Source: a virus. From it: a DNA stretch of 64,000 nt. The DNA lies in IMG/VR virus record IMGVR_UViG_3300027734_000056, positions 1-64,000 of that record; one strand, written 5' to 3'. Under the pieces are notes generated by a model, which did not search any database, was not told the DNA's origin, and saw only the letters and a list, made by a program, of their open reading frames with translations. A program made the position numbers and the translations under genes. Below, in pieces: positions 22,222 through 32,780 of this stretch. Each line of letters begins with the position of its first letter. Positions within the stretch are counted from its first letter, which is position 1.

Positions 22222-25200
22222 TGGCAACATTAATAAACGCAAGAGATAAAGCCTTACAAACTGCACGATATAGACGTGGTGCTACGCAAGTAACACTAAC
22301 AGCGCCAGCAGGTGCTTTTATAAAGCCTAAAAATGGAGCAGCCATAACTCCTACTAGTATAAAAATTAAAGCCTCAGCTAACTATGTGTTTACTGCAGCA
22401 GCTAGTTACAGCTGGCAGTATGCCTTAAGTACTGCGCCTGATGTTTATACAACATTAACAGACAACGGTACTCCAGTAACAACTGATGAAGTAATTTTAA
22501 ATGGAAGTACAATAGCAGGCTTAATAGGCTCAGCTAGCGAAATTTATTACAAGTGTACAGTTACGGAACCTAAACTGGATACAGCTAGTGCCATATACAA
22601 AATAATTTACAGCAAGGAAAGTGATGATCCTATTACTGTAAATATGACAAAAACCAACGTATCAGTACCCTGCGATCAGTACGGTACACCCTCATCACTT
22701 GCTGGCACAGGCACCACAATCACAGTAGCTCGTGGCAGCACTACACTAGGCTATAATAATCTTGGCGGAGCTTTGGCAAATACTTTTACAGTAACTACCA
22801 ACGCAGATGTAAATCGTACTCTAGGAGGAACTGCAAATAGTACCGCTATCAGCTATGTGTTAGACGATTTAACTGCTATAGAGCAAACAATAGATCAAAC
22901 CAGTACAATTTTTACAGTTACTGTGTATGATGGTAACGGCACAGCCACAAATACCTTTTCAAGAACTCTATCTTATACAAAAGTAAAAAATGGTTTAGTT
23001 GGTCAGGATGCTACAAGATATTTTTTACAATTAAATACTCCAGTTATAGCAAAAAGCAGTAGTAGTGCAGTTGTAGTAGGTGTACATACACCTAGCACTA
23101 TAGTAGCCACGGGCAAAACACAAGTTGGTTCGGGTAGTTTGAGTAATTTTGGGTATGTTACAATTACTCCGAGTGATGGTGTTGAAAGTTCTCCAAGTCA
23201 GTATACGCAAAGTTTGACTATTACAAACTCAAAACAAGCAGCTTTATATACAGTAAAATTATACGCAGACGCACTTAAAGCTACCTTAATAGATAGCCAA
23301 ACTATACCTGTTGTATATTCTGGTAGTAGCGGTACAAGTGGTACAAGTGCTATAAGTTTAGTATTAACAAATGATAATGTTAGTATACCTACAGCAAGTG
23401 ATGGTACTAATCCTGTGTATACTGGATCAGGTACAGATATTATAGTTTATGAAGGTAGCACACAGTTAACTTATGCAGCAACAGGTACTACTCCAGGTAC
23501 TTACAAAATATCTAGCATAGATGCAGTAAATATAACTGCAGGCAGCTATGCAATAAAAACAGGATCAACTACTATAATAACTGCTGCTGCACCAGTGTCT
23601 ATAACAGCAGATACTGCTAGTATTACTTATAATATATCAGGAATAACAGCAGCTGGTACAACTTTTACAATTAGTAAAACTCAGAGTTTAAAGAAATTAA
23701 AAGCTGGTAGCATTGGTATAGACGGAAAAAGATCAATTATAATAAATGCTTACCGATGGCTTTTGACTGCAGTAGTTTCACCAGATCAAGCTTTTACATA
23801 TACTTGGGCTACAGGAGCGGTAAGCAATTATCCTACTGGTTGGACTGCATCTGCAGGTGCAGCACCTGGTGACGGGTATACTCTATATCAACTTAACGTA
23901 ACTATTAGCGAGTTACCTACTGTTGCTATAACTTCAGGTTTAAACTGGAGTGTCGGCACACAAAATATAATTGGTTTTAGAAAAGACGGCACTATAGGCG
24001 AACTTAGTGCTTATACTAAAACAGCTTATATTACCTTAACTACAACAACTCCGCCAAGTACTCCAGCAGCTACCACAGGTGCCAGTAGCTTACCTGCCGC
24101 GGTTGGTACAGTAAGCTGGACAAGTACAAGTCCTGGCACTGTACCAGATGGAAGTTATGTTTATATTAGTACTGGTATTTATGGTGCAACTAGTAATCAA
24201 GTTGTATGGGCAGCCCCTTACTTAAGTTACTTTAAAGTAGGTAGTTTAAGTGCAATTAGCGCTAGTTTAGGTGTAGTAGGAGTATCTACCACAGGTAATA
24301 TACATAGTGGTACAGGTGTTGATTCAAAAACATATGGCGATACTAAATCAGGATTCTTTTTAGGTTATGATAGCGATGCCTATAAAATGGAGGTAGGCAG
24401 CCCAACAAGCTATTTACGTTTTAACGGCACAACACTAAGTGCCACAGGTATGAATATTTATACTGCAGACAATCAAGATATTTTAACAATAGCGGGCGGA
24501 CAAGAATGGACTACTACAGGCACTATTACAAAGTTCAGCGCTGTAAGTTTACAAAAAACAGGGACTGGTAATCTCACAGATGCCTGGGCTTATAGCAATC
24601 AATTTTATACAAGTGGTGCTGCTGTAAGTTTTCAAACTGGCTTGGTAAATAAACAATTTGAAGTTGGACTAGATAATAGTGGTGCAACTCCTGGTGCAGA
24701 TACTACTATTGATTACGGTATACTATTAAGTACAACAGGTTATGTCTATCCGCGCGTGGGTGGAAATACTCAAGCCGCTATAGCTACCAGTCATTCTACT
24801 GCAGATGTATTTTTAATTGCTTATGATAATAAAGCAGTATACTATTATATTAATGGCGTATTAAAATATACCTATACTACTGCAGTAGCTGCTACTCAAA
24901 GTTACGTAGCAAAAATAGTTTTTACAACTAGCTTAGCTAATGCCAAATCAGTTAAATTTATACCTTGGGGCGGTGTTGGTACTAATGGTACTAATGGTAC
25001 AAATGGTACAAATGGTATAAATGGTGATACAGGCCCAGCAGGTACTCGTGCTGCAGTTACTTATATTTTAGCTGGTTATGATACTTTTACTAGTAGTGCA
25101 CAAACTGCTACTGAAAACTGGTTTACTACAAATTATGGTGGACTTATACTAGGAGATAAAGTTACTGTTTATAACACAGCTACAGGTAAAAGTGAAACAC

Positions 25201-25388
25201 GTAGTTGGATAAGCACAAATAACTGGCAAAAAGTAAGTGTTTATATTGATGGTAATCTACTAGTAAGTGGTACTATAACTAGTGATGCTTTGGCTTTAAA
25301 TTTGGTAACTGTAGGCCAACGCATAGTTTCACAAGATGGGTTATTTGTAGTAGATTTACAAAATAAATATATAAGTATAAGTGTTTAA
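22221..25388 (+). CDS. Tail tip or central fibre protein with collagen-like stretch (1,055 aa)
   Basis: A Ser/Thr-rich beta protein. After an N-terminal attachment segment it carries repeated Ig-like or bacterial-adhesin-like modules whose strands start MTKTNVSVPCDQYGTPSSL and LTNDNVSIPTASDGTNPVY (about residues 138 and 390). Residues about 860-905 show FEVGLDNSG and YYINGVLKYTYTT, a concanavalin-like lectin pattern. A short GTN/GPA repeat near 920-940 resembles a collagen-like hinge. The C-terminus (WQKVSVYIDGNLLVSGTITSDAL) resembles the distal part of gpJ-like tip proteins. It is probably at the tail tip and may contact the host surface. The precise role is inferred from position and architecture. 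Confidence 0.6.
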   Translation: MATLINARDKALQTARYRRGATQVTLTAPAGAFIKPKNGAAITPTSIKIKASANYVFTAAASYSWQYALSTAPDVYTTLTDNGTPVTTDEVILNGSTIAGLIGSASEIYYKCTVTEPKLDTASAIYKIIYSKESDDPITVNMTKTNVSVPCDQYGTPSSLAGTGTTITVARGSTTLGYNNLGGALANTFTVTTNADVNRTLGGTANSTAISYVLDDLTAIEQTIDQTSTIFTVTVYDGNGTATNTFSRTLSYTKVKNGLVGQDATRYFLQLNTPVIAKSSSSAVVVGVHTPSTIVATGKTQVGSGSLSNFGYVTITPSDGVESSPSQYTQSLTITNSKQAALYTVKLYADALKATLIDSQTIPVVYSGSSGTSGTSAISLVLTNDNVSIPTASDGTNPVYTGSGTDIIVYEGSTQLTYAATGTTPGTYKISSIDAVNITAGSYAIKTGSTTIITAAAPVSITADTASITYNISGITAAGTTFTISKTQSLKKLKAGSIGIDGKRSIIINAYRWLLTAVVSPDQAFTYTWATGAVSNYPTGWTASAGAAPGDGYTLYQLNVTISELPTVAITSGLNWSVGTQNIIGFRKDGTIGELSAYTKTAYITLTTTTPPSTPAATTGASSLPAAVGTVSWTSTSPGTVPDGSYVYISTGIYGATSNQVVWAAPYLSYFKVGSLSAISASLGVVGVSTTGNIHSGTGVDSKTYGDTKSGFFLGYDSDAYKMEVGSPTSYLRFNGTTLSATGMNIYTADNQDILTIAGGQEWTTTGTITKFSAVSLQKTGTGNLTDAWAYSNQFYTSGAAVSFQTGLVNKQFEVGLDNSGATPGADTTIDYGILLSTTGYVYPRVGGNTQAAIATSHSTADVFLIAYDNKAVYYYINGVLKYTYTTAVAATQSYVAKIVFTTSLANAKSVKFIPWGGVGTNGTNGTNGTNGINGDTGPAGTRAAVTYILAGYDTFTSSAQTATENWFTTNYGGLILGDKVTVYNTATGKSETRSWISTNNWQKVSVYIDGNLLVSGTITSDALALNLVTVGQRIVSQDGLFVVDLQNKYISISV
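24978..25024 (+). repeat. Short GGTACWAAT tandem repeat (collagen-like Gly-Thr-Asn)
   Basis: About five 9-base units coding Gly-Thr-Asn, the last one changed to Gly-Ile-Asn, lead into Gly-Asp-Thr-Gly-Pro-Ala-Gly. Slippage here would vary hinge length. Confidence 0.8.
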
Positions 25389-25389
25389 T

Positions 25390-25914
25390 ATGAATAATTT
25401 ATATACTGAATTTTACAATCAAATAGGTAAGCAAGCAGATATTGTAAATGGTGAAGTAGTACTTTCGAACTCTGGATTTTTAGAAATTTCCGAATTTCCA
25501 AAATTAGGCAGCGTTTATGTAGACAATTTCAATAAAACTGCTCAAATAATACCTTTAAAAAATGATTTTCGTGGTTATGCGTGGGATTTATATGAAAATA
25601 ATTGTGTCATGTGCTGTGCCAGATGGCATGATAACTTTTTTGGCACTAGTTTAACCAAAGATTTTCGTGGATTAACTCATCAAGAACGTTTACAAGTTAT
25701 GCAAACTGGTTATGAAAATCTAATTGAGCAGTTTGGTTTTCAAACTATTGAAATACCAAAACTAGGTTGTATTTTTATTTATGAAGAGTATAACCATCTT
25801 GCCATACTTGTTGATAATGATACCATCTTACATCACCCTGCTAGAAAGTTTTCTGGATTAGATAAACTTGATAGTCAAAAAATAATTAAAATACTATGGT
25901 TTTCCAAGACTTAA
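25390..25914 (+). CDS. NlpC/P60-like tail peptidoglycan hydrolase (174 aa)
   Basis: A papain-like cysteine peptidase of the lambda gpK / NlpC-P60 type, expected to cut the peptidoglycan stem peptide as the tail tip enters. The nucleophile is likely a Cys in YENNCVMCCARWHDNFFG (about residues 70-87). The catalytic His lies in YNHLAILVDNDTILHHPARK (about 135-155), where HLAI and the later LHH fit the family pattern of a second strand ending in His. The position among tail tip genes matches the gpK/gpL order. I use ATG 25390 directly after the upstream stop; a GTG at 25381 is possible. No strong ribosome site is present, so coupling is likely. The two extra adjacent Cys residues are unusual. Confidence 0.7.
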   Translation: MNNLYTEFYNQIGKQADIVNGEVVLSNSGFLEISEFPKLGSVYVDNFNKTAQIIPLKNDFRGYAWDLYENNCVMCCARWHDNFFGTSLTKDFRGLTHQERLQVMQTGYENLIEQFGFQTIEIPKLGCIFIYEEYNHLAILVDNDTILHHPARKFSGLDKLDSQKIIKILWFSKT

Positions 25915-28900
25915 CAGGTACAGTTGTACCAACACCAGGTTTAGTTGGGTATACTTTTATATTTAAAGAGTATCGTTATTATAATTACTGGTATTACCCT
26001 GGCGTAATTTATGTAAGTGGCACAAGACCAGTTATAGGTGAAAAGTTAAATACTAGCAATTATAATACTTATGGTAAAACAATTACCATAACTGCCATTG
26101 AACTTAATACTGTATACGGTGATATATATTATTTAAGCAATAGCTTATATTATTTAAATACTGGTGGACAGATTAGTTATAGTGATACATCTACCCTAAG
26201 CTTTAGTAGATCAGAAAGTTATAGCGCTTTAACAACTGAAAGTTATAACAGTTTACCAGAAAGTAGTTACAGTTTAGGTGCTTACTATAGCCCTAATCAA
26301 CGTTATAGACCTATCAGTAATACTGTATATTATAAACCATCTGGAGCAACTGCTGCTAGTGTTGCTACTTTAAATTTAAACTTATATAATCAGTATACCG
26401 ATTTTCAATTAAATAATGATTTAAGTGGTGTATACATTGGTAATTGCTTACATACTATAGAACAAAGAGGTCCTGCAGTTTGGTATTCTGGTACTGGTTT
26501 AAAATCAGTTGCCGTAATACTAGAAGATGGTGTAGAAACCAAAGTAGCAAGTCAAGAGCCTGTAGGCAACAGCACTATTCCAGTAGCTAATTGGGCTACA
26601 TCAACAGCAGTATCAAATACTGATAATAGTGCTGGCACTGAATCTGCTAAATCTGCATACAGTGTTAGTAGTAACGCTGTGCCTGGAGGTACAGGAATAG
26701 GTGACTATATAGTAAAATTATATAGTAATATTGATACGCAAGATCCTTATAGAGTAAGAGCAGAACATAGATATGCTATAGTAACTAGTACGGCACCACG
26801 AGTAAATGCAACAATTAACACACTAACAATTCCAGTTACCTTAGATGGCTCAATTATTCAACCACCTGCATCAAGTACCAATACAAATAACTTTCAAGAT
26901 AGTTATTTAATTTGTAGAAGCAATAAAACCCCAGCTCTTAGTAGTACATCAACATATAATTGTCCACCAATAACTTTTGCAGGATATAATACTGGTAGTG
27001 GTTTAGAAAGTACAACAAATAAGTTAGATATTACTTTAGGTAGATACCTTTTAGCTGGTAACGAAATTAGTTTAACAAATGGAAGAAATTACTTTACTCT
27101 TTATGTTAGTCAGATGGGACTTGGATATTTAAATCCAGTTACAGGTTATGTAGGCACAGAGTTTATTCCTGCTGCAGGTCAAGCATTAACAATTATAGAT
27201 AGTCAATATTATAAAGTAAATTTTTCAACAACAATTACTAGTGTAGATTTCAACTATAATAATAATAATCCTTATTATGTCATAACTCATACAGGTACCT
27301 TTAGCGGTACTACGGGACTTTACTCTAATACTTTTTTTAGATTTACTAAAACTTATACAAAATATACACTGGATCCAGAAACTTCAGTTTGGCCAGAGGA
27401 CTGGACACGTTCGGGAGGTAGTGGATATGCTCGCCCCAAACTAGGTGATGCTTATAGCTATTGGATTCCAGTAGAAAATAGATGGGTAAGTAGTGGGTTT
27501 TTTACAGTAAGCCCCCAATATACTATAAAAAAATTGGATGGTACATTAATAGGTATATTTAATGATACTAGTTTAATTGAGTCAGTGCTTACATCTACTG
27601 ATACTACAGCAAATAATCAACTATTTAATACATCTCTTAGTTCAATAACAAATAATTATTCTATACAAGGTTTTTCATCGCCAAGTAATATGGTTTGGAA
27701 AAGCTATAATGCAGCTGAAATAGGCGGAATAGGTTGGTTTACAACTGCTACTGCAGCAACTGCACGCTATAACACTCAAACAAACTTTAAATCAGCAAAA
27801 ATACGTAGAGATAAACTAATGGAGTTTTATTATACTTATGGTCCTTGTATAATAGAACTTAAAGCCGATATATTAATCAGAACCATGACTAGTGGGCGTT
27901 CACAGGTCCAAAGACACCCTTATACATATCCTTACGCTTCAGCTACTGGTTCTGTAGCTGAAACTTATACAAGTAGTACTTATAGTGATATTATAAGATT
28001 TAAAATTCAAGAAACAGTTGTACCCATAAATACACCACCATTAAATATAATAAGACCTTCAAGTTTAATTGGATTTAGTACTGCACCAGCAGACTATAAG
28101 ATCAGTTTTAGTGCTGCGCGTTTAACTAATAGGTACAAAGATAGTAAAAAAATCTTAATAGAAAGTATTAATCCTAGTACTAATTTAATTACAATTACAA
28201 ACCATGGATTTAAACAATTTCAATTGGTTCGTTATGTATCAATTGGAACTGTAGCTACTGGTTTAAAAGATAATAATTATTATTATGTAATTTTGAACGG
28301 CTCTGATCCTGATTCCTTTTATTTAGCTAAAGACTATTATTATACTTCTGGTGTATTGCAAGGTAAATTAGATATAAAATCAACGGGCAGTCCTGGCAGT
28401 CAATATATTTGTATAGATTCCAGTAATTATACTTTTAATACAAATCTTAGTAATGTTAATGATACTACTGATACTGTTTATTTTGCCACACAACACGGAT
28501 TAAATACAGGTGATAGGGTACAATATTTAGCGCCACAGTACGCAGTAGCGACTAATGTAACTAATTTAGTACATTACTCTTATTATTATGTTAGTAAAAT
28601 AGATAATAGTAGTATAAAATTACTTGATGTAACAGGTAGTCCAGTAAATATAACTAAAAATTATTCATTTGCTATACCAACATTAACTTTTAGTACACAA
28701 ACATCTAGAACTGGTTGGACAGTTACAAAAAATTATAATAGTAATACAACAACATTAAGTATAAACATACAAGGCAACTATTCACGCGCTACTGTTAGTT
28801 TTGATGTTATTTATAATATTAGTGTATCTACAGCAACTAACTATAGTTGGAGTAGTGTAATTACTGGTAGTACAAGCGGTACATTTTATGGCACACAGTT

Positions 28901-31163
28901 GGGTAGTAGCGGAACAACTCAGCTTTTTGGTAAAACTATAACTACTACATCAGGTATAGCAAATGCCAGTGGTACTGGATCATTGACGGTTGGTACTAGT
29001 ACTTTAAAAGTTAGTTTTATTTCAGGTTATTATGGAGATAGTCAGACAAATAGTTATACTTTTAATATTACATTTTCAAATCCAGTAGCTGGTGCAATAA
29101 GTTTTGTAAAATTTCCAGATGTAATACAAGAAATTTCAGATAAAAATGTTGGCTATATAGGTTTAGGTACTGAGACTAGTTTACTAAACGCAGCACCTAC
29201 AAGAACTTTATCAAGTTTAACTGGTAATAATTTAAATGTAAAATTATATCGTAATAGAATAAAAGGCGGTTTAGTTAATAGTATAAATATACCTGTATTA
29301 ACAAATAAATCTAATAGTAATACAGTAACTATTACTAATAGTACAAGTTTATATGGTTTAACAGAAGTGGCTTTTATGCCAGGTGGCTCTGACATTAAAC
29401 ATTATAGTATGCCGTTAGCTACCACTAATAACTATACTCAATATAATAAAAATTTTGATAAATTAAATAATTCAGCAGCTTATACCACAACTGCGGGGGA
29501 TTTTCTAATTAATAGTCAAGGTAGTATATCAGACTCTACTGGTAGCCCTGCTAATGCTATTTTTGCTACTCATGGATTAACAACTGGGAGTCCCGTACGT
29601 ATTAGTACAGAAAATCAAAATACTATAAATACCACAAACTATAATGCTATTACTAAAGTTAAAATAAGTAGTTTAATTTCTGGTGATATAGGTAGTTTAT
29701 TTGGTACAACATTTGCACATAACTATAAAACTGGTGATATAGTTATGTATCAACAAGGTAAAAGTGTTGGTAAATTTGAAAATTTATTGGACGTACTAAG
29801 ACCAGGACAAAGGTATTATGTTATAGTTATAGATTACTATTGGTTTAAATTAGCAGAAAGTTTACAAAAAGCCCAAGCAAATAAAGGTATTATTTTAAAT
29901 AGTTTTGGTACATTTGCAGGTGAAATAATAAATGGTATAGATACAACAACAGCAACTATATACTTTAAATATCCACAAACATCAGCAGCTAATGCCGTAT
30001 CGTATAATAAACCAAGTTACACTACTAAAGAAAATCCAATTTCAGTAATTTATAACGACAGCAATTATGATAAAACAACAGATGCTTTTGATACTAGTAC
30101 ATTTACATTTAAATATACGGGCTCAGACCCCTACAGTCAACAAATGTATACAACTACAGCTCAAACAACTTTAGCTACCACTGTTTTTAGTAAAATGGTT
30201 GTAGGTTATGTAGATAATTTAAATACAACCCCAAAAAATATAAATTGTTATGATACATATTATGTAATAGTAGTTGATACTACTTCATTTAGACTTGCTA
30301 GTAACTACGCGGATGCCATGGCAGTTGTTCCTGTTTACTTACCAATAGAGCCAGCAGCGTTCCCTGTAAATCTTAATGTTTATGTAGGGCTTACTCCCCC
30401 TAAATTTAATTCAAGCAGAACTTCACTTATAGTAGATCAAATAGCTTTAAATACCGAAAATCCTTTAGGATTATCCCTTGCCTGGGATTATACATTAGGT
30501 ACAACTAGTACTAGTACTAGTAATATTGATGGATTTATAGTTTATGTAGGAGTATCAAACAATGTAGGCAGTGATGTAGTAAATGATTTAACTTATTTAG
30601 TTAGTTATGAAGATTATTACGCTATTGGTAAATATGGTATAGTTATAAATAATTTACCTTCAAATTATTTATATGTAGCAGTTGCTGCTTATAGATATCG
30701 AAATAATTATGATTATAGACACGTTACAGTTATTGGCTCAGATGGACAAGAGTTTCAACGTAGTACTCTATTAAAAAGTAGTACAACTTTTCCTACATAT
30801 AGCAATGCAACTACATTATCAATGCCTGATGCTGCTGGAACTACTAAGTATACTACAGTTAAAAAATATTTTATACCAAACTATAGATTAAATTATAATT
30901 TAAGTCAAGGTTATGATGCTGCCACAAGCACTATGTATATCGATGGCGCCAATGGTACTCTTACTGTTACTAAAAGTGGAAGTATTAAAACAAAACCACA
31001 ATTTACAGTTGAAGGTGTAAATTATGATTATATTCCTTATATTTCAACATCAGGAGATTATAAATATATATCATCAAAAGAAACAATAAATTATACTAGT
31101 AATACTATACTACCTTATCGTACACCAAAAACTTTTAGTAGTTCTTCTACTAATAAAGGATAA
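25896..31163 (+). CDS. Giant tail tip or fibre protein (1,755 aa)
   Basis: The largest fibre-like protein in the window, overlapping the peptidase gene by 19 bases. It is extremely rich in Tyr, Asn, Ser and Thr and low in charge. Residues about 760-950 and 1200-1330 hold at least three copies of a module whose pattern is THGhxtGxxVxY, then YYVIxxDxxxFxLA (for example ITNHGFKQFQLVRY, ATQHGLNTGDRVQYL, ATHGLTTGSPVRIS). This module recurs in phage tail proteins. Residues about 1530-1620 resemble a fibronectin type III domain (GLSLAWDYTLGT; IDGFIVYVGVSNN). Position after the NlpC/P60 gene is where gpJ-type host-specificity proteins lie. Its function is inferred. Confidence 0.6.
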   Translation: MVFQDLTGTVVPTPGLVGYTFIFKEYRYYNYWYYPGVIYVSGTRPVIGEKLNTSNYNTYGKTITITAIELNTVYGDIYYLSNSLYYLNTGGQISYSDTSTLSFSRSESYSALTTESYNSLPESSYSLGAYYSPNQRYRPISNTVYYKPSGATAASVATLNLNLYNQYTDFQLNNDLSGVYIGNCLHTIEQRGPAVWYSGTGLKSVAVILEDGVETKVASQEPVGNSTIPVANWATSTAVSNTDNSAGTESAKSAYSVSSNAVPGGTGIGDYIVKLYSNIDTQDPYRVRAEHRYAIVTSTAPRVNATINTLTIPVTLDGSIIQPPASSTNTNNFQDSYLICRSNKTPALSSTSTYNCPPITFAGYNTGSGLESTTNKLDITLGRYLLAGNEISLTNGRNYFTLYVSQMGLGYLNPVTGYVGTEFIPAAGQALTIIDSQYYKVNFSTTITSVDFNYNNNNPYYVITHTGTFSGTTGLYSNTFFRFTKTYTKYTLDPETSVWPEDWTRSGGSGYARPKLGDAYSYWIPVENRWVSSGFFTVSPQYTIKKLDGTLIGIFNDTSLIESVLTSTDTTANNQLFNTSLSSITNNYSIQGFSSPSNMVWKSYNAAEIGGIGWFTTATAATARYNTQTNFKSAKIRRDKLMEFYYTYGPCIIELKADILIRTMTSGRSQVQRHPYTYPYASATGSVAETYTSSTYSDIIRFKIQETVVPINTPPLNIIRPSSLIGFSTAPADYKISFSAARLTNRYKDSKKILIESINPSTNLITITNHGFKQFQLVRYVSIGTVATGLKDNNYYYVILNGSDPDSFYLAKDYYYTSGVLQGKLDIKSTGSPGSQYICIDSSNYTFNTNLSNVNDTTDTVYFATQHGLNTGDRVQYLAPQYAVATNVTNLVHYSYYYVSKIDNSSIKLLDVTGSPVNITKNYSFAIPTLTFSTQTSRTGWTVTKNYNSNTTTLSINIQGNYSRATVSFDVIYNISVSTATNYSWSSVITGSTSGTFYGTQLGSSGTTQLFGKTITTTSGIANASGTGSLTVGTSTLKVSFISGYYGDSQTNSYTFNITFSNPVAGAISFVKFPDVIQEISDKNVGYIGLGTETSLLNAAPTRTLSSLTGNNLNVKLYRNRIKGGLVNSINIPVLTNKSNSNTVTITNSTSLYGLTEVAFMPGGSDIKHYSMPLATTNNYTQYNKNFDKLNNSAAYTTTAGDFLINSQGSISDSTGSPANAIFATHGLTTGSPVRISTENQNTINTTNYNAITKVKISSLISGDIGSLFGTTFAHNYKTGDIVMYQQGKSVGKFENLLDVLRPGQRYYVIVIDYYWFKLAESLQKAQANKGIILNSFGTFAGEIINGIDTTTATIYFKYPQTSAANAVSYNKPSYTTKENPISVIYNDSNYDKTTDAFDTSTFTFKYTGSDPYSQQMYTTTAQTTLATTVFSKMVVGYVDNLNTTPKNINCYDTYYVIVVDTTSFRLASNYADAMAVVPVYLPIEPAAFPVNLNVYVGLTPPKFNSSRTSLIVDQIALNTENPLGLSLAWDYTLGTTSTSTSNIDGFIVYVGVSNNVGSDVVNDLTYLVSYEDYYAIGKYGIVINNLPSNYLYVAVAAYRYRNNYDYRHVTVIGSDGQEFQRSTLLKSSTTFPTYSNATTLSMPDAAGTTKYTTVKKYFIPNYRLNYNLSQGYDAATSTMYIDGANGTLTVTKSGSIKTKPQFTVEGVNYDYIPYISTSGDYKYISSKETINYTSNTILPYRTPKTFSSSSTNKG

Positions 31164-31168
31164 CAAAA

Positions 31169-31507
31169 TTGGCAAATTATAAATATGATTTTGGAATATC
31201 GCCTATACCTAGTACTGCCAGTAGTACTAGTGGTAATATACTAGATAATAGTATTACAGTACCTGTAATAATATCTACTATTACATTAGATACTATCACC
31301 CCCACGGTGGGTGGTAGTACTGTAATAACTCAAAATATATCTAGTATAGGTCCAGCTATTGTACAAAGTAATGGTGATAGTTTAAGGGTGCTAATACCAG
31401 TAATAGATAGTAGTAATGTAGTATCACTAGCAGAAGTATATTATACTTATGCCAGGGAATTACCAGATATTAAATTTACAGCAGTTTTAAAAGTATTGGG
31501 GATATAG
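31169..31507 (+). CDS. Small unknown tail-operon protein with TTG start (112 aa)
   Basis: Starts at TTG 31169 (read as Met-Ala-Asn-Tyr), supported by AAAGGA about 8 bases before it; no ATG is available near the 5' end. The sequence is beta-prone, rich in Ser, Thr and Ile (STASSTSGNILDNSITVPV), ending in a Tyr-rich strand region (EVYYTYARELPDIKF). It sits between the giant fibre gene and another unknown and ends 1 base before the next start. No family is recognised. A minor tail tip component is the simplest guess. Confidence 0.55.
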   Translation: MANYKYDFGISPIPSTASSTSGNILDNSITVPVIISTITLDTITPTVGGSTVITQNISSIGPAIVQSNGDSLRVLIPVIDSSNVVSLAEVYYTYARELPDIKFTAVLKVLGI

Positions 31508-31508
31508 T

Positions 31509-32258
31509 ATGGCTGTAGAAAGAATAAAAATAACACCTGACTATATAATAGCAAAAAATTCCGATGGTATAATAACTTATAGTGCAGGTACTGTTCCTGC
31601 TACTGGAACTGAATTTCCAAGCTATTTAAGAAGTACAGAAACAAGTGATACTATTAATGTTAATAGTGGTTATGATATATACTATAATCAACTAGCCCCA
31701 ATACCTTATCCCATAAATAATATAAGCGGAATTCCAACTACTCAACCAGGTGGATCAATATTTAGTATAACCCAAATACCTGTAATAACTGCTAATGCAG
31801 ATATATTTAATTTTACATTAACAGAACCTGGAGTTTATACAATTGTACCAACTTTATGGTTTACTGAATCTGGTTCACCTCAAAATTATAAAAATACAAC
31901 TGCATATGCTACTAATACTGGTAATTTGGCATATATTTCAACTACTTTTAATGCTACATTTGGTGGATTTTATTTAGCTAGTTATCAATTTAGTGATGAT
32001 AGTAAGGGCTGGTTTGGTCCATGTGATGGGAACGGTGATTTGATGAGTGTAAGTTTTAATTATGGTATGGATAACCCAGATAGCACAAGTTTAAGTGTTC
32101 CAGCAAGTTATAGTACTACATATACTACTTCACTATTAAAAGCAAGCATTAGTGCAACTGAATTAGCTTCAGCAGGTATTAGCAGTAGCTGGGCAAGAGG
32201 AATTATAAAAGTATTATACTACTCTCGTGGTTATTTAAAATTAAGGTATACAAAATGA
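31509..32258 (+). CDS. Unknown tail-operon protein (249 aa)
   Basis: Starts ATG 31509 (MAVERIKITPDYIIAK) just after the previous stop and ends with an ATGA overlap into the next gene. The first 20 residues (ITPDYIIAKNSDGIITYSAG) have the look of an attachment strand used by proteins assembled on a tail tip. The rest is beta-rich and aromatic, with DSKGWFGPCDGNGDLMSVSF near residue 165 and a C-terminal basic strand (IIKVLYYSRGYLKLRYTK). The family is not recognised. The tight overlaps argue for stoichiometric production with its neighbours. Confidence 0.55.
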   Translation: MAVERIKITPDYIIAKNSDGIITYSAGTVPATGTEFPSYLRSTETSDTINVNSGYDIYYNQLAPIPYPINNISGIPTTQPGGSIFSITQIPVITANADIFNFTLTEPGVYTIVPTLWFTESGSPQNYKNTTAYATNTGNLAYISTTFNATFGGFYLASYQFSDDSKGWFGPCDGNGDLMSVSFNYGMDNPDSTSLSVPASYSTTYTTSLLKASISATELASAGISSSWARGIIKVLYYSRGYLKLRYTK

Positions 32259-32776
32259 TTGATATATCTTCGACAGGTATTCGTGTACAAGCTCAAGGTA
32301 ATACAGTACCAGAATTAACTGGTAATACTCAATTAACAACTTATTTAACAACAGCTAGTGGAAGTTGCACATTTACAGGAAACTCAGGCAGCTATCGTCA
32401 AATCATAAATTTGAGTAATAGTACGGTTAGTATAATAGCAAAAAGCTATAATACTTATCAAAGTAACTTTACTCACTTTTATGTAATTTATATAACGCCT
32501 ACTAATTTACCTACTGGCAGCCCCTTAATGCCTTTATTAAATAAAAAATTTCAATTGTGTATGCCAATACCTTATCAGGTAGCTAATAGTACTACAACTT
32601 ATAGACTAGATAAGTTTGATGTATTAACAGGTAGATTAGTATATGGTAGCCCAAGTTACATAGAATTTCAAGCGTATGATGCTACAAATTTGGATAGCTT
32701 AAATCCAATTGCGCAAAGCTCAATTAGTTTTAATTGGCAGATTCATACTTATTATTATAAAAACTATATTTATTAA
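32255..32776 (+). CDS. Unknown tail-operon protein (173 aa)
   Basis: ATGA overlap with the preceding gene. The N-terminus reads MIDISSTGIRVQAQGNTVPE, a short strand-turn-strand also seen at the start of other small tail proteins. The middle holds a Gly/Ser turn (TASGSCTFTGNSGSYRQI) and a compact hydrophobic core (KKFQLCMPIPYQV). It ends with an aromatic, basic segment (IHTYYYKNYIY). No family is recognised. It is part of a run of four small proteins (31169-32999) between the giant fibre and the 33008 gene, probably minor tail tip parts. Confidence 0.5.
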   Translation: MIDISSTGIRVQAQGNTVPELTGNTQLTTYLTTASGSCTFTGNSGSYRQIINLSNSTVSIIAKSYNTYQSNFTHFYVIYITPTNLPTGSPLMPLLNKKFQLCMPIPYQVANSTTTYRLDKFDVLTGRLVYGSPSYIEFQAYDATNLDSLNPIAQSSISFNWQIHTYYYKNYIY

Positions 32777-32780
32777 AACT

